A stretch of DNA of 64,000 nucleotides from Cenococcum geophilum 1.58 (taxonomy: Eukaryota; Ascomycota; Dothideomycetes; Gloniales; Gloniaceae), in assembly GCA_001692895.1 (NCBI GenBank), contig KV748233.1:992001-1056000 (forward strand), given 5' to 3'. Each line of letters begins with the position of its first letter. The stretch's first letter is position 1. Shown here piece after piece: positions 36,949 through 49,109 of the stretch. The notes beneath the pieces were generated by a model. That model did not search any database, was not told the DNA's origin, and saw only the letters and a list, made by a program, of their open reading frames with translations. A program made the position numbers and the translations under genes.

Positions 36949-39900
36949 CCATCTCCCTCCTCTTTATCTTTATCCTTAAAGATTTAAAACATCTCTAAGT
37001 TATTTACTAAAGGTATAATATCTATCTAATTAATTTAGTTAATATTATTACTTATTATACCTAAAGCAATTTCTTCTTTATACGCCCAACGTCGTACCCA
37101 CACTATTGCTGCAATATTATCTCTTAGTAAGATTATACCGTCTCCATATTCTCATTATTTAAAAGAGGGGTTAGTTTATATTATATTGGCAAACCCATCT
37201 TTATAACAACTGTCCTCTTATTTAAAGTATACTAAAGCAAATATTTATTTATCCTATAACATTTACTTTACTTCTAATGCTAAATATACACAACCTATTA
37301 CTCTTAATAGTCGTCTAGTTCCCTAATTAATTTATCTTAGAGTCTTATATTTAATCTACTACTACGCGGCTAGATAGTAAACTATCGCAAGCCCTTACTA
37401 AGTTGGAACGTTCCCGTAACGCGGAACAGAAGGCCCTAAATACTTAAATTACAGCATCTACTCATCTACTTCGTCTTAAGAAGGTTCGTAAGAAGGTTTA
37501 TTTTAAGGAGTAGAAACTTATAGAATAAGGTCTATAGGAACTAGGTAATAAAAGAATAGATTCTCCTCTAATAGAGAAAGAAATAGATCTAAGTAGTTCG
37601 GTAACTGCTCTTTTTAAATCCCCCTTAGGTAACTTATTCTTTAGCAATTCTTCTTTATTAATACTGCCTAACCTAATCTCTTCTAATACTCCTATACCTT
37701 TCCTATAGCGTTCTTTAAATTCTCTAATAGCTTCTAAGTAGTCTTAGTATAGCCTATCTACTTAACCTTATACTATATTTTATCGTTAATATCCTTATAA
37801 TTAACAATCTTTAAAACTTACTATTTATCTTCTTCTTATCCTTTATACGTGTCTACTTTATAAACTAATGGCTTAATATTCCTATATACTAGCTCTAGCA
37901 TTATAATATACTATATAGGGTAGATCTTTATTTTAGCTAGTAGGTTTAACTTAAANNTAACNAGTAAAATCCTNTANNTAATTTTAAAAGGTCCTAGTCT
38001 AATANAGTNTAANTTNTTACTTAGTCATTAACTCTTAAAATTTTTATATAGTAGCTATACTTTATCTCCCTCCTTAAGATCTAGTCCCTTAGATCTCTTA
38101 GCATTATAGTACCTTTTTATTCTCTACTATACTACCTTAGCTGTCTCTATAAGGTCTATATAAAGATTTATTAAATTCTTTATTCTTTCTTTAGCTATAC
38201 TACTCGTTTTCTTCACTTACTATAGTAACAACAATATTCTTGGCTTATATCTATAATTTACCTTAAATAGTAATATATCTATTCCTTCTTAAGGTGTTAT
38301 ATTATACGTAAACTATATAACTAGTAATAGCAATACCCAATTATTCTATATATAATTAATATAATGCCTTAAATATTATTCTAGTGTCTAGTTTAATCTT
38401 TCTATTTAACCGTCTATTTATAAATAATATACAGTAAAAGTTACTACTTAAACTCCTTACTCCGCTAAGAACACTTCCCAGAATACTGTTATAAATCTTA
38501 AATCTCTATCTAATATAATCTTACTTAATACTCTATATCTTATAAACACTTCTTTAATATAGATTCTAGCGACATCTTCTACTAAAATTTCTTCTATATA
38601 TACTATAAAGTATCCCCACTTTATAAGCTTATCTACTATTACTAAAATTATATTATAATCTTATCTAGTAATAGGGTCCTTTAATTTTAGCAACTTAATA
38701 ATAAAGTCCTATAATATAACCTCCCATAGTCTCTCTAGTATTTCAATAGGTTATAGCCCTCTATATAGCTTATACCTTATTAGTTTATTCCTTTAGCAAT
38801 CTAAATATTCCTTTATAACTTTTCTAGCTATTCTCTAGATTCTATTAATAATATATTCCTCCTAGAGTCTTAACACTAAGCCTATAGCCCCATTATATCC
38901 TTAAGTTAGTCCCTTATAGAAGTCTTCTATAAACTACTCTACTATACTTCTTAAGATATACTTTACTTCTTAATTTTTATATATATTCGTTTATAGATCT
39001 TCTAGCTATACTTTTAGAATTCTTTATACCTAAAAGCTTTCTAGTATTTTATAGACTTTCTCTAGTTTATTATCTTTTTAAGTTACTATAATTTTTAGAT
39101 AATTATACCTAATTAATCCATCTATATCTTTCCGCAATAAAGCCCCTAATAGCTTTTCCTTATTTTATAGTTTAGCTTTACAGCTCAAAGCATCTACCCG
39201 CATATTATCTATACCTTTAATATACTAAATCTTAAAATAGTATTCCGTAAGTATCTCTACCCATTTAACCTATCTTTAGTTAAATTCCTTTATTATTAGG
39301 AATCCTATTAGGTTCTTATAATCCGTCTTAACTATAAATAGTTTCTCTATACCTTATAAGAATGCTCTCTATTTCTTTAATACTGCAACTATACCTAATA
39401 ACTCCTTATTATAGATATTATAGTTTAGCTCTAGTAGTATTATCTTCCAACTATAGTATGCTACTAGGTGCTATCTATTTTAATACCTTTATATAAAGCA
39501 TGCCCCTAGTATATAATCTAATATATTTATCTTTATAACCGTCTTTAGTCCTAGTTAATAGATTTTAAGAACTAGCTCCTAGGTAAACAACTCTTTAACT
39601 TTCTTAAAGAGTTCTCTTTACTCCTCTCCCTATACCCATAGTTCTCCTTTCTTTATTAACTATATAAATAGCTTAATATCCTTTAACCACTGCGCTATAA
39701 ACCTTCTATAGTAATTACAAAACCCTAGGAATAATCTTAACTATATAACATTCTCTAGTTCCTACCAATTTACTATAGCCTTAATCTTTTTTAAATCTAT
39801 ACTAAGTTGGCCTAGTTTAATAATAAATCTAATAAAATTGGTCTTCCTAATAACGAACTCGCATTTTTTAATTGCTACTAGCATCTATTCTTTCTATAGT

Positions 39901-42270
39901 CTCTTTAAAACCCATTTAACATATTCCCTATATTCTTCCTTAGTTATTAAGTAGATAATGATATTATTAAGATATACCATAACAAATTCATCCAAGTATT
40001 CTTCTAATACATTATTAATACATTTCTAGAACATTACTAGTGCGTTTATAAACCTAAATTATATAACTAATAGTTTATATAGTCCTTCCTTTAACCTAAA
40101 GGCTACCTTTTATTCGTTACCTTCCTTAATCCTAATCTAATAGTACGCCTATCTTAGATCTATTTTTATAAAGATTTACGCATTACCTATCCTATCTTAA
40201 ATTTCGCTAATTAAGGGTAAAAGATACCTATCCTTCCTAGTAATGCTATTTAACTATCTATAGTTAATACACAGCCTTAGTTTACCATTTTTCTTTAGTA
40301 CAAATAATACTAAATAACCTACTAATAATTGCAATAGTCTAATATATCCCTTTTGTAGATTTTCCTAAATAAACTCTTTTAGCGCTCTATCTTCTTCTTT
40401 AGTAAGCTTATAAATTAGAAAAAACTTTAGACTTATTCCTAGTTCTAATTCTATTTTATAGTCCCATACTATATATTCTAATAGCTTTTTACTTTCCGGT
40501 AACTATAGTTTTTTACTATACTTATAGTATTTCTTTAGTATATAACTTAGTCCTTTTTCTATTTCTTTATAGGTTGCTCCTATTTAGTACCATACTAATT
40601 TAGCTTATTATTACATCTTATGGTGTTAAGTATCTCTAATATTAACCTAACCTATAATCTAATTAATCCTTAAATTATATTCCTATAACTAAGGTATACC
40701 TAATACTGCCTTATCCCGTCCCAATAGTAGGATATTAAAAGACATCTTAATTTATCTTCCTTTAATAGTTATCTAAATAGGTCCTATTTTAAGATTAATA
40801 ATCCCTCCTCTATAGGTTATTGGATCCCCTAAAATCGTAACTAATAAGTAAAGTTACTCCTTTTATCTATAAGGTAGTCCTATTCTTTTAACTACTACTA
40901 ATAAAATATAGTTTCGCGTTACTCCACTATCTATTAGCGCTTTAAACTGCTAATCTTACTAATTAATTTATAAATTTAGGTATTATCCTTAAATTCCTTT
41001 AAGGGTCTAAGGCTCTACTACTAGCTCCCTTTAGTTCTATAGGCCTTTACTTTTCCTAACTATTAGCTACTTAATCCTAGTGCACTTAGCTTACTCTTTA
41101 GCCAATACCTAGTTCGCTTTTTATCTTTAATATACCATAAATATATATTTTCTAGGCATTCCCACTACTATTATCCGTCTAAGCATTCTTCTATAAAAAA
41201 TCTTCCTAGTTAAAGTACTACGCTTCCTTCCTCTTAGACCTCTACTGGATACTATTTATACATATATTTAGTATTCCTATACTATTACTCGTCTATTATC
41301 TAGTACATTCTTATAAGGTATTTCCAATTCTTTTCCTTTAGATTCTTATATATTTTATATATATTATCTATACACACAATCTATAATAACGTGTAGTATA
41401 CTAGGTGCTTTAGGTTAACTCTTAGCTCATCTTTATCCCTAAGTTTAAACCTTTATTATACTAATCTAAACGTTATAACCTTATTTATAGGTACTAAGAT
41501 ACATCTTTTACTTCTCTAGTCCTCTAAACATTCCTCTAAATCCTTTAATATTATAATTAAGGCTCCTTTAATATACATTATAGCCTTTTCTATAATTAGG
41601 TAGTCCTAAATAACTTTTTTATCCAACTATATATAAAAATCTTCCCACTTATTATTATGCCTTTGCCTATACTACTTTTAGTATAGCTACTAGAGTATAT
41701 ACGGTCTATCCATAAGGAAGTATCTTCTTATTACTATATTATAACAGCCCTTTATATATCATTCTTCAAACCTAGTTAAAATCCCTAAATCCTCTTTACT
41801 TTCCAGTTTAATAAGCCACTTAGCTCTTAATATACCTACTCTCAGCCTATTAGTAATTCTTTATACTAGTACTCTGTCCTTTATACATCCCAATATACTA
41901 GATCTTTTATCTAGTTTCTATTCTTACTATATAATAATTCTTTACCTAAACTCTTCTATAGTTTCTTTTAGTTTACACCTTATACTCTAATCCTTAAAGT
42001 TATCTTACTTCTTAATCCTAGTATTAAACTTTTAATCTTTAGGCTAAACACTACATTCCCCTAGTAAGTCTTTTAGGTCTATATATCTATCTTCTAGTCT
42101 AACTACCGTTTATATTACAGATTCTCTAATCTATAAAGAAGCTCCTTACCTCTTATCTATAGATGCCCTTATTTATACTCCAAAATCTTAATCCCTTAAA
42201 TTCTTTAATCCTAAGCTTACTTCTAACTTAAGCTTAGCTCCCACCTTAGTCCAACTAGGCGTCTATAGTA

Positions 42271-42390
42271 TTCTTATCTTATCTTAAAAGTCTTAAATCT
42301 CACTTATCTTATCTTAAAAGTCTTAAATCTCACTTATCTTATCTTAAAAGTCTTAAATCTCACTTATCTTATCTTAAAAGTCTTATATCT
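42271..42390 (-). repeat. Four tandem copies of a 30-bp unit inside G1-C
   Basis: The unit CACTTATCTTATCTTAAAAG plus TCTTAAATCT is repeated four times, three nearly identical. On the coding strand it corresponds to a 10-residue acidic repeat in the gag-pol spacer. Copy B has about one matching unit near 27440-27480, so the array expanded in copy C. Confidence 0.9.
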
Positions 42391-44109
42391 ATAAGAAACT
42401 TTATTCTAAGCTTATTCGTATATTTCTAAACTAAGCTACTACCCTACTCTATTAGTTTTTATCTATTATAGGTCCTAGGGTATACCTTATCTCATCTTAA
42501 AAATCTTAGTTATCTCTTATCTCGTCTTAAGAATCTCAAGCCTTTAGCCTTTTACCTTTATTAAGTGCCAAAGTGGTTTACTATCCTACTTCTCTTACGT
42601 CTTATAAAGCAATAGACATCATATCTAGTAAGGTTTCAATCCCTACTAATATTCCTTATTCTATAATAAAATTATCCTCTACCTCTAGTATAATATCTCT
42701 AAGGTCTACTCGCTCCTAGTAAGCGGCCCTTATTACCTTATTATTACAAAATGTTTTACTTAGGTTAAATTTATTATCCTTAATATCCAATCTACGAACT
42801 AGTTTATTAGTTCCTCTATATCCTATAGGTACTAGCTCTTATAGCTAATAGCTTACACTATACTTAGCGTCCTTATAAATTCGGTATATATTATTATAAC
42901 AAAACGCAAAACTTCTAATTAAACATTCTTTTATTTCTTATAGCATATTATTATCCCTCTATACGTATATAGCGTTTACTAGTCTTATACCCTTTACTAT
43001 ATAGTAACTTTACCTACTTCTACAGTCTCTAATATAGTAACCCTATTTTCCGCAATTTATATAAGCTCCTTCTTTAAACCATTTCTCTTACTATAGAGTC
43101 CGCCTAAATATCTTCTACTATTAAAATCCCTAATTTAGCCTTTACTCCTTAAACCTTTAATTACTTAATCCTTATCCTCTAGGTTTCTATAATTTACTCT
43201 ATCTCTTATAGGCTTCTTTAGTACTACTTAGGTCTATTAGCTCTACGCCATACCATAATTTCTAACTTAGCTTTTATTATTACGTATTCTGCGCCTTATA
43301 TAACTATAGAACTCTATCCTAGCCTCTCTTAGCCTGTTCCCTTTAGTAGATCTAATTATTAATCTTAATTACCTAATCTATTAGTTCCCTTAGGGTGTCC
43401 ATATCTTCTATTAGAATAATTATATCCTAAACTTTAGCCTTAAGTCCCTATTTATACTATGCTATAAGCGCCCTATTATTTTACTTTACTTATATTACTA
43501 GCGTTTAGAACTATATTATATACTTAATTGCTAAAGTTTATTATACAAGGTTCTAGAGTTTTCTTTCCGCTATAGTTATTTCTTTTAGGTCTCTAAATAT
43601 CTACGTAAGTTATTCTATAAATCCTTTCTAACTTAAGAATATAAATTACATATCTTAGTTAGTGGTCGTTATTCCGTTTACCTATATCTCCGTAAGGTAA
43701 GGTTTAAACTACTTAAGTACTTTTCCTAATAAGAATAGTCCTATATAGGCTATCCAATCCACGGGTATAGGTAACTTTACTTCCTCCTATAAGACCTTAA
43801 AATGCATTTGCGTAAGGAATCCTTTAAGCTTTAACCTCTCTCCTATAAATCTCTTAATTAATAATAGCTTAATCTTTACTACTCCTATCCCATTAAGTTT
43901 TTCTTCTAATACTATATTATTAGCTATTAGCTAGTTAACTATTTCCTATAGCTGTCTAACTGTTACAGGTTACTGTAAGTCAGTATCTGCTATACTAGTA
44001 TTACCTCCTGTCCTTAAAGTAGTTGCTGTTATTAATGGCATTGTAGTGGCTGCTTTTAGTAGCATATTATTTAACTTTTTATATTAATACTATAATTAAG
44101 TAGTAATTA

Positions 44110-44534
44110 TATAACGGAACCTTATAGCAAGAACTATGATGGGCTTATTATTGGGCTAGGTGTATAGGAAATATAAGTATAAAAGTTAAGAACGTAATAA
44201 TAACTAGTGGAGTAGTTGCCTAATAGATTAACTCTAATTATATTTTAAGAATTACTATAAAGAAGGAACTATCTAGGTAGGGACTAAAGGTCCTTAAATA
44301 CATAACCGTACTCCTATAAAATCCTTCTTATACGTAATATACGTCTTATACATAAGGTACGTAAGTTCCTCTTATTCCTCTTGTTTAATACGTAGCACAT
44401 TATATGACCTTAGTTACCATTCCTCGTCACATAGTTCTATCGGCTCTATCCTAAACCGTGCCTAAATCAACCAACTAGCTTCTTCCGTCTCTTCTCCAAG
44501 TAGTTATAACATCGTACTTAAAGCGTCCGTAACA
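44110..44534 (-). repeat. G1-C LTR, 5' on the element strand (425 bp)
   Basis: Matches 36524-36948 over its full length, ending GTCCGTAACA before the CCTAC duplication. On the element strand it is followed by TAATTACTACTTAATTATAG, the primer-binding region, as in copy D (63474 onward). Confidence 0.93.
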
Positions 44535-44800
44535 CCTACTAAATTATTTAATAAATTCTATGTTAAATTCTAGGAATATACTAGAGCCCTTACCTAAGAC
44601 GATACTAAAGACTAGGAGGACCTCCTTAAGGAAGTTACTTATTACCTTAGTTACACAGCCGCTAGCTATAACTATAACAATGTTTATAATATGGTAGCAG
44701 CTCTATAAAAGATTAAATAATAACTAAATTAGATTGCTACTACTAACCTTTACCTAAAGACCTCTCTATAGAAGCCTTTTAGGCCTACTAAACCTATATT
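44535..44800 (+). mobile_element. Gypsy G2 copy 2, gag segment right of G1-C; empty Copia site
   Basis: Continues 36523 and matches 3293-3533 plus 9655-9668 without interruption, showing the pre-insertion state of the Copia target at about 44781-44786. It ends at about 44800, where SNF2-helicase coding sequence begins, so G2 copy 2 is 3'-truncated against a former gene. Confidence 0.82.
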
Positions 44801-45440
44801 AGCAGCATAATATTTTCTTGTTGGACTAGGACTTTGTACTTGATTGCGATGTACTTACAGCGGCACTTCATACCCTACGAACGGATAGATGGCATGTGTC
44901 GTCTTCCCCGTCGGCAGAAAATCCTCGATGATCTTGCCAGAAGCCAGAAGACACCAGTACTCATCATGACAACGGGTACTGGTGCTTTTGGGTAAGTCGT
45001 GATTTCCTTCTGGCAGCAGCAGCTTTCGACGTAGTGCCGATCACTACTGTATTAGGGTTAGATCAGGGGTGTCTATGACTCGTCCATCATGTATATATAG
45101 CCTCATTTTCTTCGTAGATCAATCTTCACACGAGTTCTTCTTTCCTGACATCTGCGCACAGACCTCCGATTGACAGCAGCACAGCACCCCACCTAGTACA
45201 TCCAGCACGCTGACACTGAACAGTTTGAATCTCACCTCCGCAAACCGCGTCTTTATTGTCGGGCCGCAATGGAACCTTAGTGTCGAGACCCAAGCCATTG
45301 CACGCGCACTGCGATTGGGGCAAGGGAAGTCTGTCCTTGTCACAAGATGTTGGACGGACAAGTCACTGAGAAGAACTCTGTCGATTGAAGCTGGCTCTAG
45401 AAGCTCTCTATATACATGAGGTAGGGGCAAAAAACTAACG
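44801..45440 (+). pseudogene. SNF2-family helicase gene remnant (helicase C-terminal domain)
   Basis: Two exons of a RAD5/SNF2-like ATPase are visible. Exon 1 (about 44804-44991) encodes IIFSCWTRTLYLIAMYLQRH, then PYERIDG and RQKILDDLA, ending VLIMTTGTGAFG. It is followed by GTAAGT at 44992. The intron (44992-45223, 232 bp) ends ACAG. Exon 2 (45224-45419) restores the frame with LNLTSANRVFIVGPQW, then SVETQAIARALRLGQGKSVL, which are helicase motifs V and VI. After VLVTR the sequence diverges: a one-base shift would give a more family-like Glu-Glu-Leu...Lys-Leu-Ala-Leu stretch, so a frameshift is likely. The ATP-binding half is gone, cut off by the G2 element at 44800. No protein of normal size can be made. 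Confidence 0.85.
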
Positions 45441-46112
45441 ACGACACTGACGACGACACTAACAACGATTTGGAACTATTACTCAATCGCCACCAGGTCG
45501 ATATTGCCACTCAGTCGGTGATAGGTAATAAATAGGTAATAGAAAGTAGATAGTAAGACATACGATGGCAAGAAACAGGGTGTAAGTCATAAGGTGGTAC
45601 CTGACAGTGACCTCAACGTTCGACATAAGATACGTGATAAACCACACAGTTGAACAGGTATGTTGGGCCTTAGGCGCATAAATAATATGCTAACATAAAG
45701 CAGGAGATGCAGTCGTAGCAGGATAGAAAATTAAAGATTGCCGAGATAGGATGGGAGTAACGGAGCTTAAAAGGGGTAGATCTAGGCGTATGGCTTGCGT
45801 AGATACCAGATTTCTTCCAGTTGGCGTTTTTTTATTAGTCTTTCCACTAAACATATGATTGGGGGGCATCACCGATACCTCTTTTAGACAGCCAATCAAG
45901 AAATATTGATAAAAGACTAGTCTCATTGTTGGCGCAGGGGTTGGCAAGAGGAATATTCATCGTAGATGAATTTCAGACTATAGTAAAATTCGTCCTACGG
46001 TTATCGATAAGAGCAAAGCCAATAGAACCAATCGGATCAAGTTGAGGTGCACAATTATCATTTTGCCAGTGCACGGATTACCAGATGGTAGGACGCTATT
46101 AGGGGAAGGATA
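45441..46112. other. Unique DNA with no recognised gene
   Basis: GC-balanced and largely free of RIP. The frames 45690-45947 (minus) and 46042-46341 (plus) are open but have no domain, and the latter runs into the mariner element. GACGACACTGACGACGACAC at 45440-45459 is a short local repeat. TA at 46111-46112 is the mariner target dinucleotide. Confidence 0.5.
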
Positions 46113-46301
46113 CGGAGGACGGAGCAGAAAGAAATTTCCCCTTCCTATTTGGAAAAAGCGTAGTTTGGTGCCAAGACCACACCAAATTTTTAACTTCGAG
46201 CAACTCTATACCAACTTTTTGATAGAATCTACTTACTTAATCACTCGCAACGTCCTCTACATACCTTCTACTGTTTTTCCTTACTGTTCTTTAAGCCCAA
46301 A

Positions 46302-47769
46302 ATGCCTTACTACGGCCTTGCAACGAGGGCGCAGGCCATAGTAATAAAGGCTTTGGGTACACCCCTAAAACTAATTACTTAAACTACCGGGATTAGCGGT
46401 AAGCACATCGGTAACCTATTAAAAAAATAGCTGGCGTGCAGATTGGGTCCTCCTTAATAACCACCTTAAGGATAAGCCCCGCGTAGGGCGTACTAAAAAT
46501 ATTACCCCCGATATTAAGCAGAGAGTCGTTAACGCCGTTATATACAATCGTTATGGGCGTAAAAAAAGCAGCTAAAAAATCGCTCGAGAAATAGAAATCT
46601 CTACAGCGTCTGTTCGAACTATACTTAAAAAGCACAGCTTCCGTAAAACAAAGCTAATAAGGAAGCCTGGATTAACCGCAGCTATAAAGAACGAATGGTA
46701 TAGATTTATAATGGCCTACCGCCACTAGACCCTAGAAGATTAAAAGGCTGTGATTTGGTCAGATAAGACGAGTATCGTTTTAGGCCACCGCCGAGGGGGC
46801 TACCGAGTATAGCAACGATCCTACAAGGCCTGCGTACGCAGCTGCGTATAAGAGCGGTGGAAGGGGTACTCCAAGTTCATGTTTTGGGGTTGCTTTACAT
46901 ACAACTTTAAAGGCCCTTGCTATATTTAAAAGCCCTAAATAAAGAAGGAATTCGACGAGTTAAAATCTATTATTAAGATCTGGAACGAAGCTCTAGAGCC
47001 AGAGGCACGCGAGGCCTAGGAGAAGAAACAAGCCTATAAAAAAGATCTATATAAACTACGCTATAAGAAGCGTATGGGCGGAGCACCTACTAAATAGAAG
47101 TTTATGGTAGCATAAGGAGCCTTTACCCAATTAGATAGAGGTAGAATTAATTAGTAGCAATATTTAATAAATATCTTACTGCTAAAACTTCTTCCTTTTG
47201 CCTAAAGCCTTACGTGCTTAAATCCTAATATAATTGTATAGGAAGATAAGGCTACTTCTTATATTGCAAAGATTCACTAAACCTACTTTAACGTCTGCGA
47301 GATTTAACGTCTCCTTTAGCTAGGTAATTCGCCTAATTTAAATATAATTAAGCCCTGCTGGAGCTACCTAAAACGGATCACTATAAAAAGAGGCCTACTT
47401 ACCTCTTATGCAGCTGCAGAGAAGGCTTAGCTTAGAGCTTGGCAAGATCTTAAGCAGTAGTAAATTTAGCAGTGGATTAAGAGGATCCCTCGCCATATTA
47501 AAAAGGTTATAGAACTTAAAGGAGGCAACAATTATAGAGAGGGAGTAGAGGAACAGCAGCGAAGCTGGAGGCAGCTCCGTAAGGAAGCTAATTGCAAGCT
47601 CTCTATGATTGTTAAGGTGCTTAAAACTGGTTACCAGACGTTACGCAATTACTGTGGTTTACCTAACGCCTATCTATAATTCTTCCTTCTAAAGCAGAGC
47701 CGTAAGGAAATTAAGGAAATTACTAAGGAAGAGTGGCAAAAATTAGTTAATTTAGTTATTCTAAATTAA
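46302..47769 (+). pseudogene. Tc1/mariner transposase, broken
   Basis: Starts MPYYGLATRAQAIVIKALG at ATG 46302 and ends near EEWQKLVNLVILN (TAA 47767-47769). The length is not a multiple of three, so there is at least one frameshift besides the stops. Visible parts: N-terminal helix-turn-helix region (ISTASVRTILKKHSF, about 46.6 kb); first catalytic Asp in VIWSDKTSIVLGHRRGGYRV (about 46.75 kb); second Asp in EDKATSYIAKIH (about 47.25 kb); and the third block GNSPNLNIIKPCWSYLK (about 47.33 kb), where the conserved Asp and the catalytic Glu read Asn and Lys. Both changes are G-to-A. The C-terminal WIKRIPRHIKKVIELKGGN is typical of fungal DDE_3-type transposases. Confidence 0.88.
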
Positions 47770-48046
47770 CGTTAAAACACCTAAGGCCCTGGCTTAATTG
47801 TAGATCGCTAGCTCTATAACTAAAGGAATAATCGCAATTAGGTAGTAGAACGGGTAGAGAGCTAGACAGAAAGCCAGGGAGAAAGCTAAGGGCAGCAAAG
47901 GCAATTAAGGCCTCAAAAACCTTAAAAGCCTATAGAATATAAGGTGCGGTGGAACAAAATTAATTAGGTGAACTTTAGACACTAAAATACCACGTTTTAG
48001 AAGCTATATAGATAATATACTAGTATCAGAAGCTTCAATCAAGTTA

Positions 48047-48822
48047 GGGAACGTTCGGTTGCAAATCGCCTCCATTTCATAATCTGTTCAATCCGTGCGC
48101 CTTTTAGTGTCGCCCATTTTGTAATTAGTGGCGGCTACTACCGTGGCTCATTTGAATATGTAATTGAGTCGATTGTTCGGTTGAGGCTCCATAATAAGGC
48201 TCTAGATTTGACTTCGCATAATGCGTGATTGACGTCGGTGAGCGATTTGAATGAGGCCCTCTCTGCCACCAGGCCTCTATCGCGACTCCCTACTTTNGTG
48301 TAGTAATGGAGCCTCCTTAGCTAATGCCCTCTGCGATCGACGCTTTCTATACTTTTGCCCACCTCCTGTAGGAGCTGTAGTAGGGTTACAGTGACGCCCG
48401 CGACGCCCGCGACGCCCGCGACGCCCGCGACGCCCGCGACGCCCCAAAAATAAGCTTATTGCGATTATAAAGGTTAAGATAATAATATTATTATATAAGG
48501 CTTGCAAATGCGACAGCGGTATCGCGATTGGGGTGTGTGGAGTCGCCATATCGTCACTTTGGCACGCATGTGGGAGCTCCATATTAAAATGGAATATGGA
48601 ACAGGAGCTCAAAGCTACATATTAAAACGGTGCCAAGAGCTCCATTTCAACTACTGTATACAGTATAGCTTGCAAATTTGACGCGCTTACCGATATGGAG
48701 GAGCTCCATATTCAAAAGTCGCCATATTTACCGAACGACACCCTCATATTCATATTTGAGCTCCATTTCGGTTACAATATGGAGCCTCCATATTCGTAAC
48801 GGAGGTGCAACCGAACGATCCC
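48047..48822. mobile_element. Non-autonomous element with TTA duplication (Harbinger-like), nested in mariner
   Basis: Inverted ends GGGAACGTTCGGTTGCA (48047-48063) and its near-complement at 48806-48822, flanked by TTA on both sides (48044-48046, 48823-48825). A 3-bp TTA/TAA duplication is characteristic of PIF/Harbinger elements. There is no transposase. The interior holds repeated GAGCTCCATATT/AATATGGAGC words in both orientations (48570-48800) and a GC-rich 9-bp minisatellite. It has much less RIP damage than the host transposase, so it may be a later arrival. Confidence 0.75.
48393..48444 (+). repeat. 9-bp minisatellite (GACGCCCGC)n
   Basis: About 5.7 tandem units inside the Harbinger-like element. 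Read on the minus strand it gives Gly-Arg-Arg repeats in a spurious frame. Confidence 0.9.
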
Positions 48823-48920
48823 TTAATTAAGTTGATTTTGGGGGGGTCTTAGCGCTCAAAACCACGCTTTTCCCAAATAAGAAGGGGAAATTTCTTTCTG
48901 CTCCGTCCTCCGTACTTTCA

Positions 48921-49109
48921 ACACCACCCTAGCGCATTCAGTTGAAAGCGTGTGTTAATCACGCTAATCAAAATGCGTAGATTTATACCTAAAAATATAA
49001 AATCATGCGTTAAAATGGCCGTGCGTATTACTTCAAAAGGTATAAACTCTGCCGTTTGATCACCAAGATCAACACGCGCTTTCAACCGGATGCGCTAGGG
49101 TGGTGGTGT
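48921..49109. mobile_element. 189-bp foldback/MITE-like element
   Basis: About 38-base inverted arms: the left arm starts ACACCACCCTAGCGCAT (48921), the right arm ends ATGCGCTAGGGTGGTGGTGT (49109), and both continue through a TTGAAAGCG.GTGTT block. The loop is about 115 bp. It sits 6 bp from the mariner target TA, so mariner inserted beside it. No duplication could be assigned. Confidence 0.75.

Larger units (their letters stand above)
36524..44534 (-). mobile_element. Gypsy family G1, copy C: complete element with TSD (8011 bp)
   Basis: Minus-strand copy with two 425-bp LTRs (36524-36948 and 44110-44534) and a 5-bp duplication CCTAC (36519-36523, 44535-44539). It aligns with copy B without the nested LINE. 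Minus-strand order: gag start near 44.07 kb, zinc knuckle at about 43.05 kb, RT around 40.0-40.5 kb, RNase H at about 39.2-39.5 kb, integrase about 38.3-38.9 kb, chromodomain about 37.7-37.8 kb. The RT active site reads YLNN (near 39.97 kb), both Asp lost. It lies within G2 copy 2 and is younger than that copy. N bases occur at 37956-38014. Confidence 0.94.
46113..48912 (+). mobile_element. Tc1/mariner DNA transposon with TIRs (2800 bp including a nested insertion)
   Basis: Terminal inverted repeats of about 55 bp begin CGGAGGACGGAGCAGAAAG at 46113 and the inverted copy ends at 48912. TA flanks both ends (46111-46112, 48913-48914), the mariner target duplication. The transposase relic lies at 46302-47769. 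Removing the nested 776-bp element and its 3-bp duplication leaves about 2.02 kb, normal for a fungal Tc1/mariner. The TIRs are almost free of RIP while the transposase region is heavily mutated. Confidence 0.92.

Noticed and set aside
42271-42390. CRISPR-like short repeats
   Set aside because: Units are contiguous with no spacers, inside a eukaryotic retroelement.
45119-45430. Minus-strand frames of 65 and 103 codons
   Set aside because: They are antisense to the helicase remnant, whose plus-strand motifs are clear.
48277-48612. 111-codon frame with Gly-Arg-Arg repeats
   Set aside because: It reads the GACGCCCGC minisatellite and contains an N.
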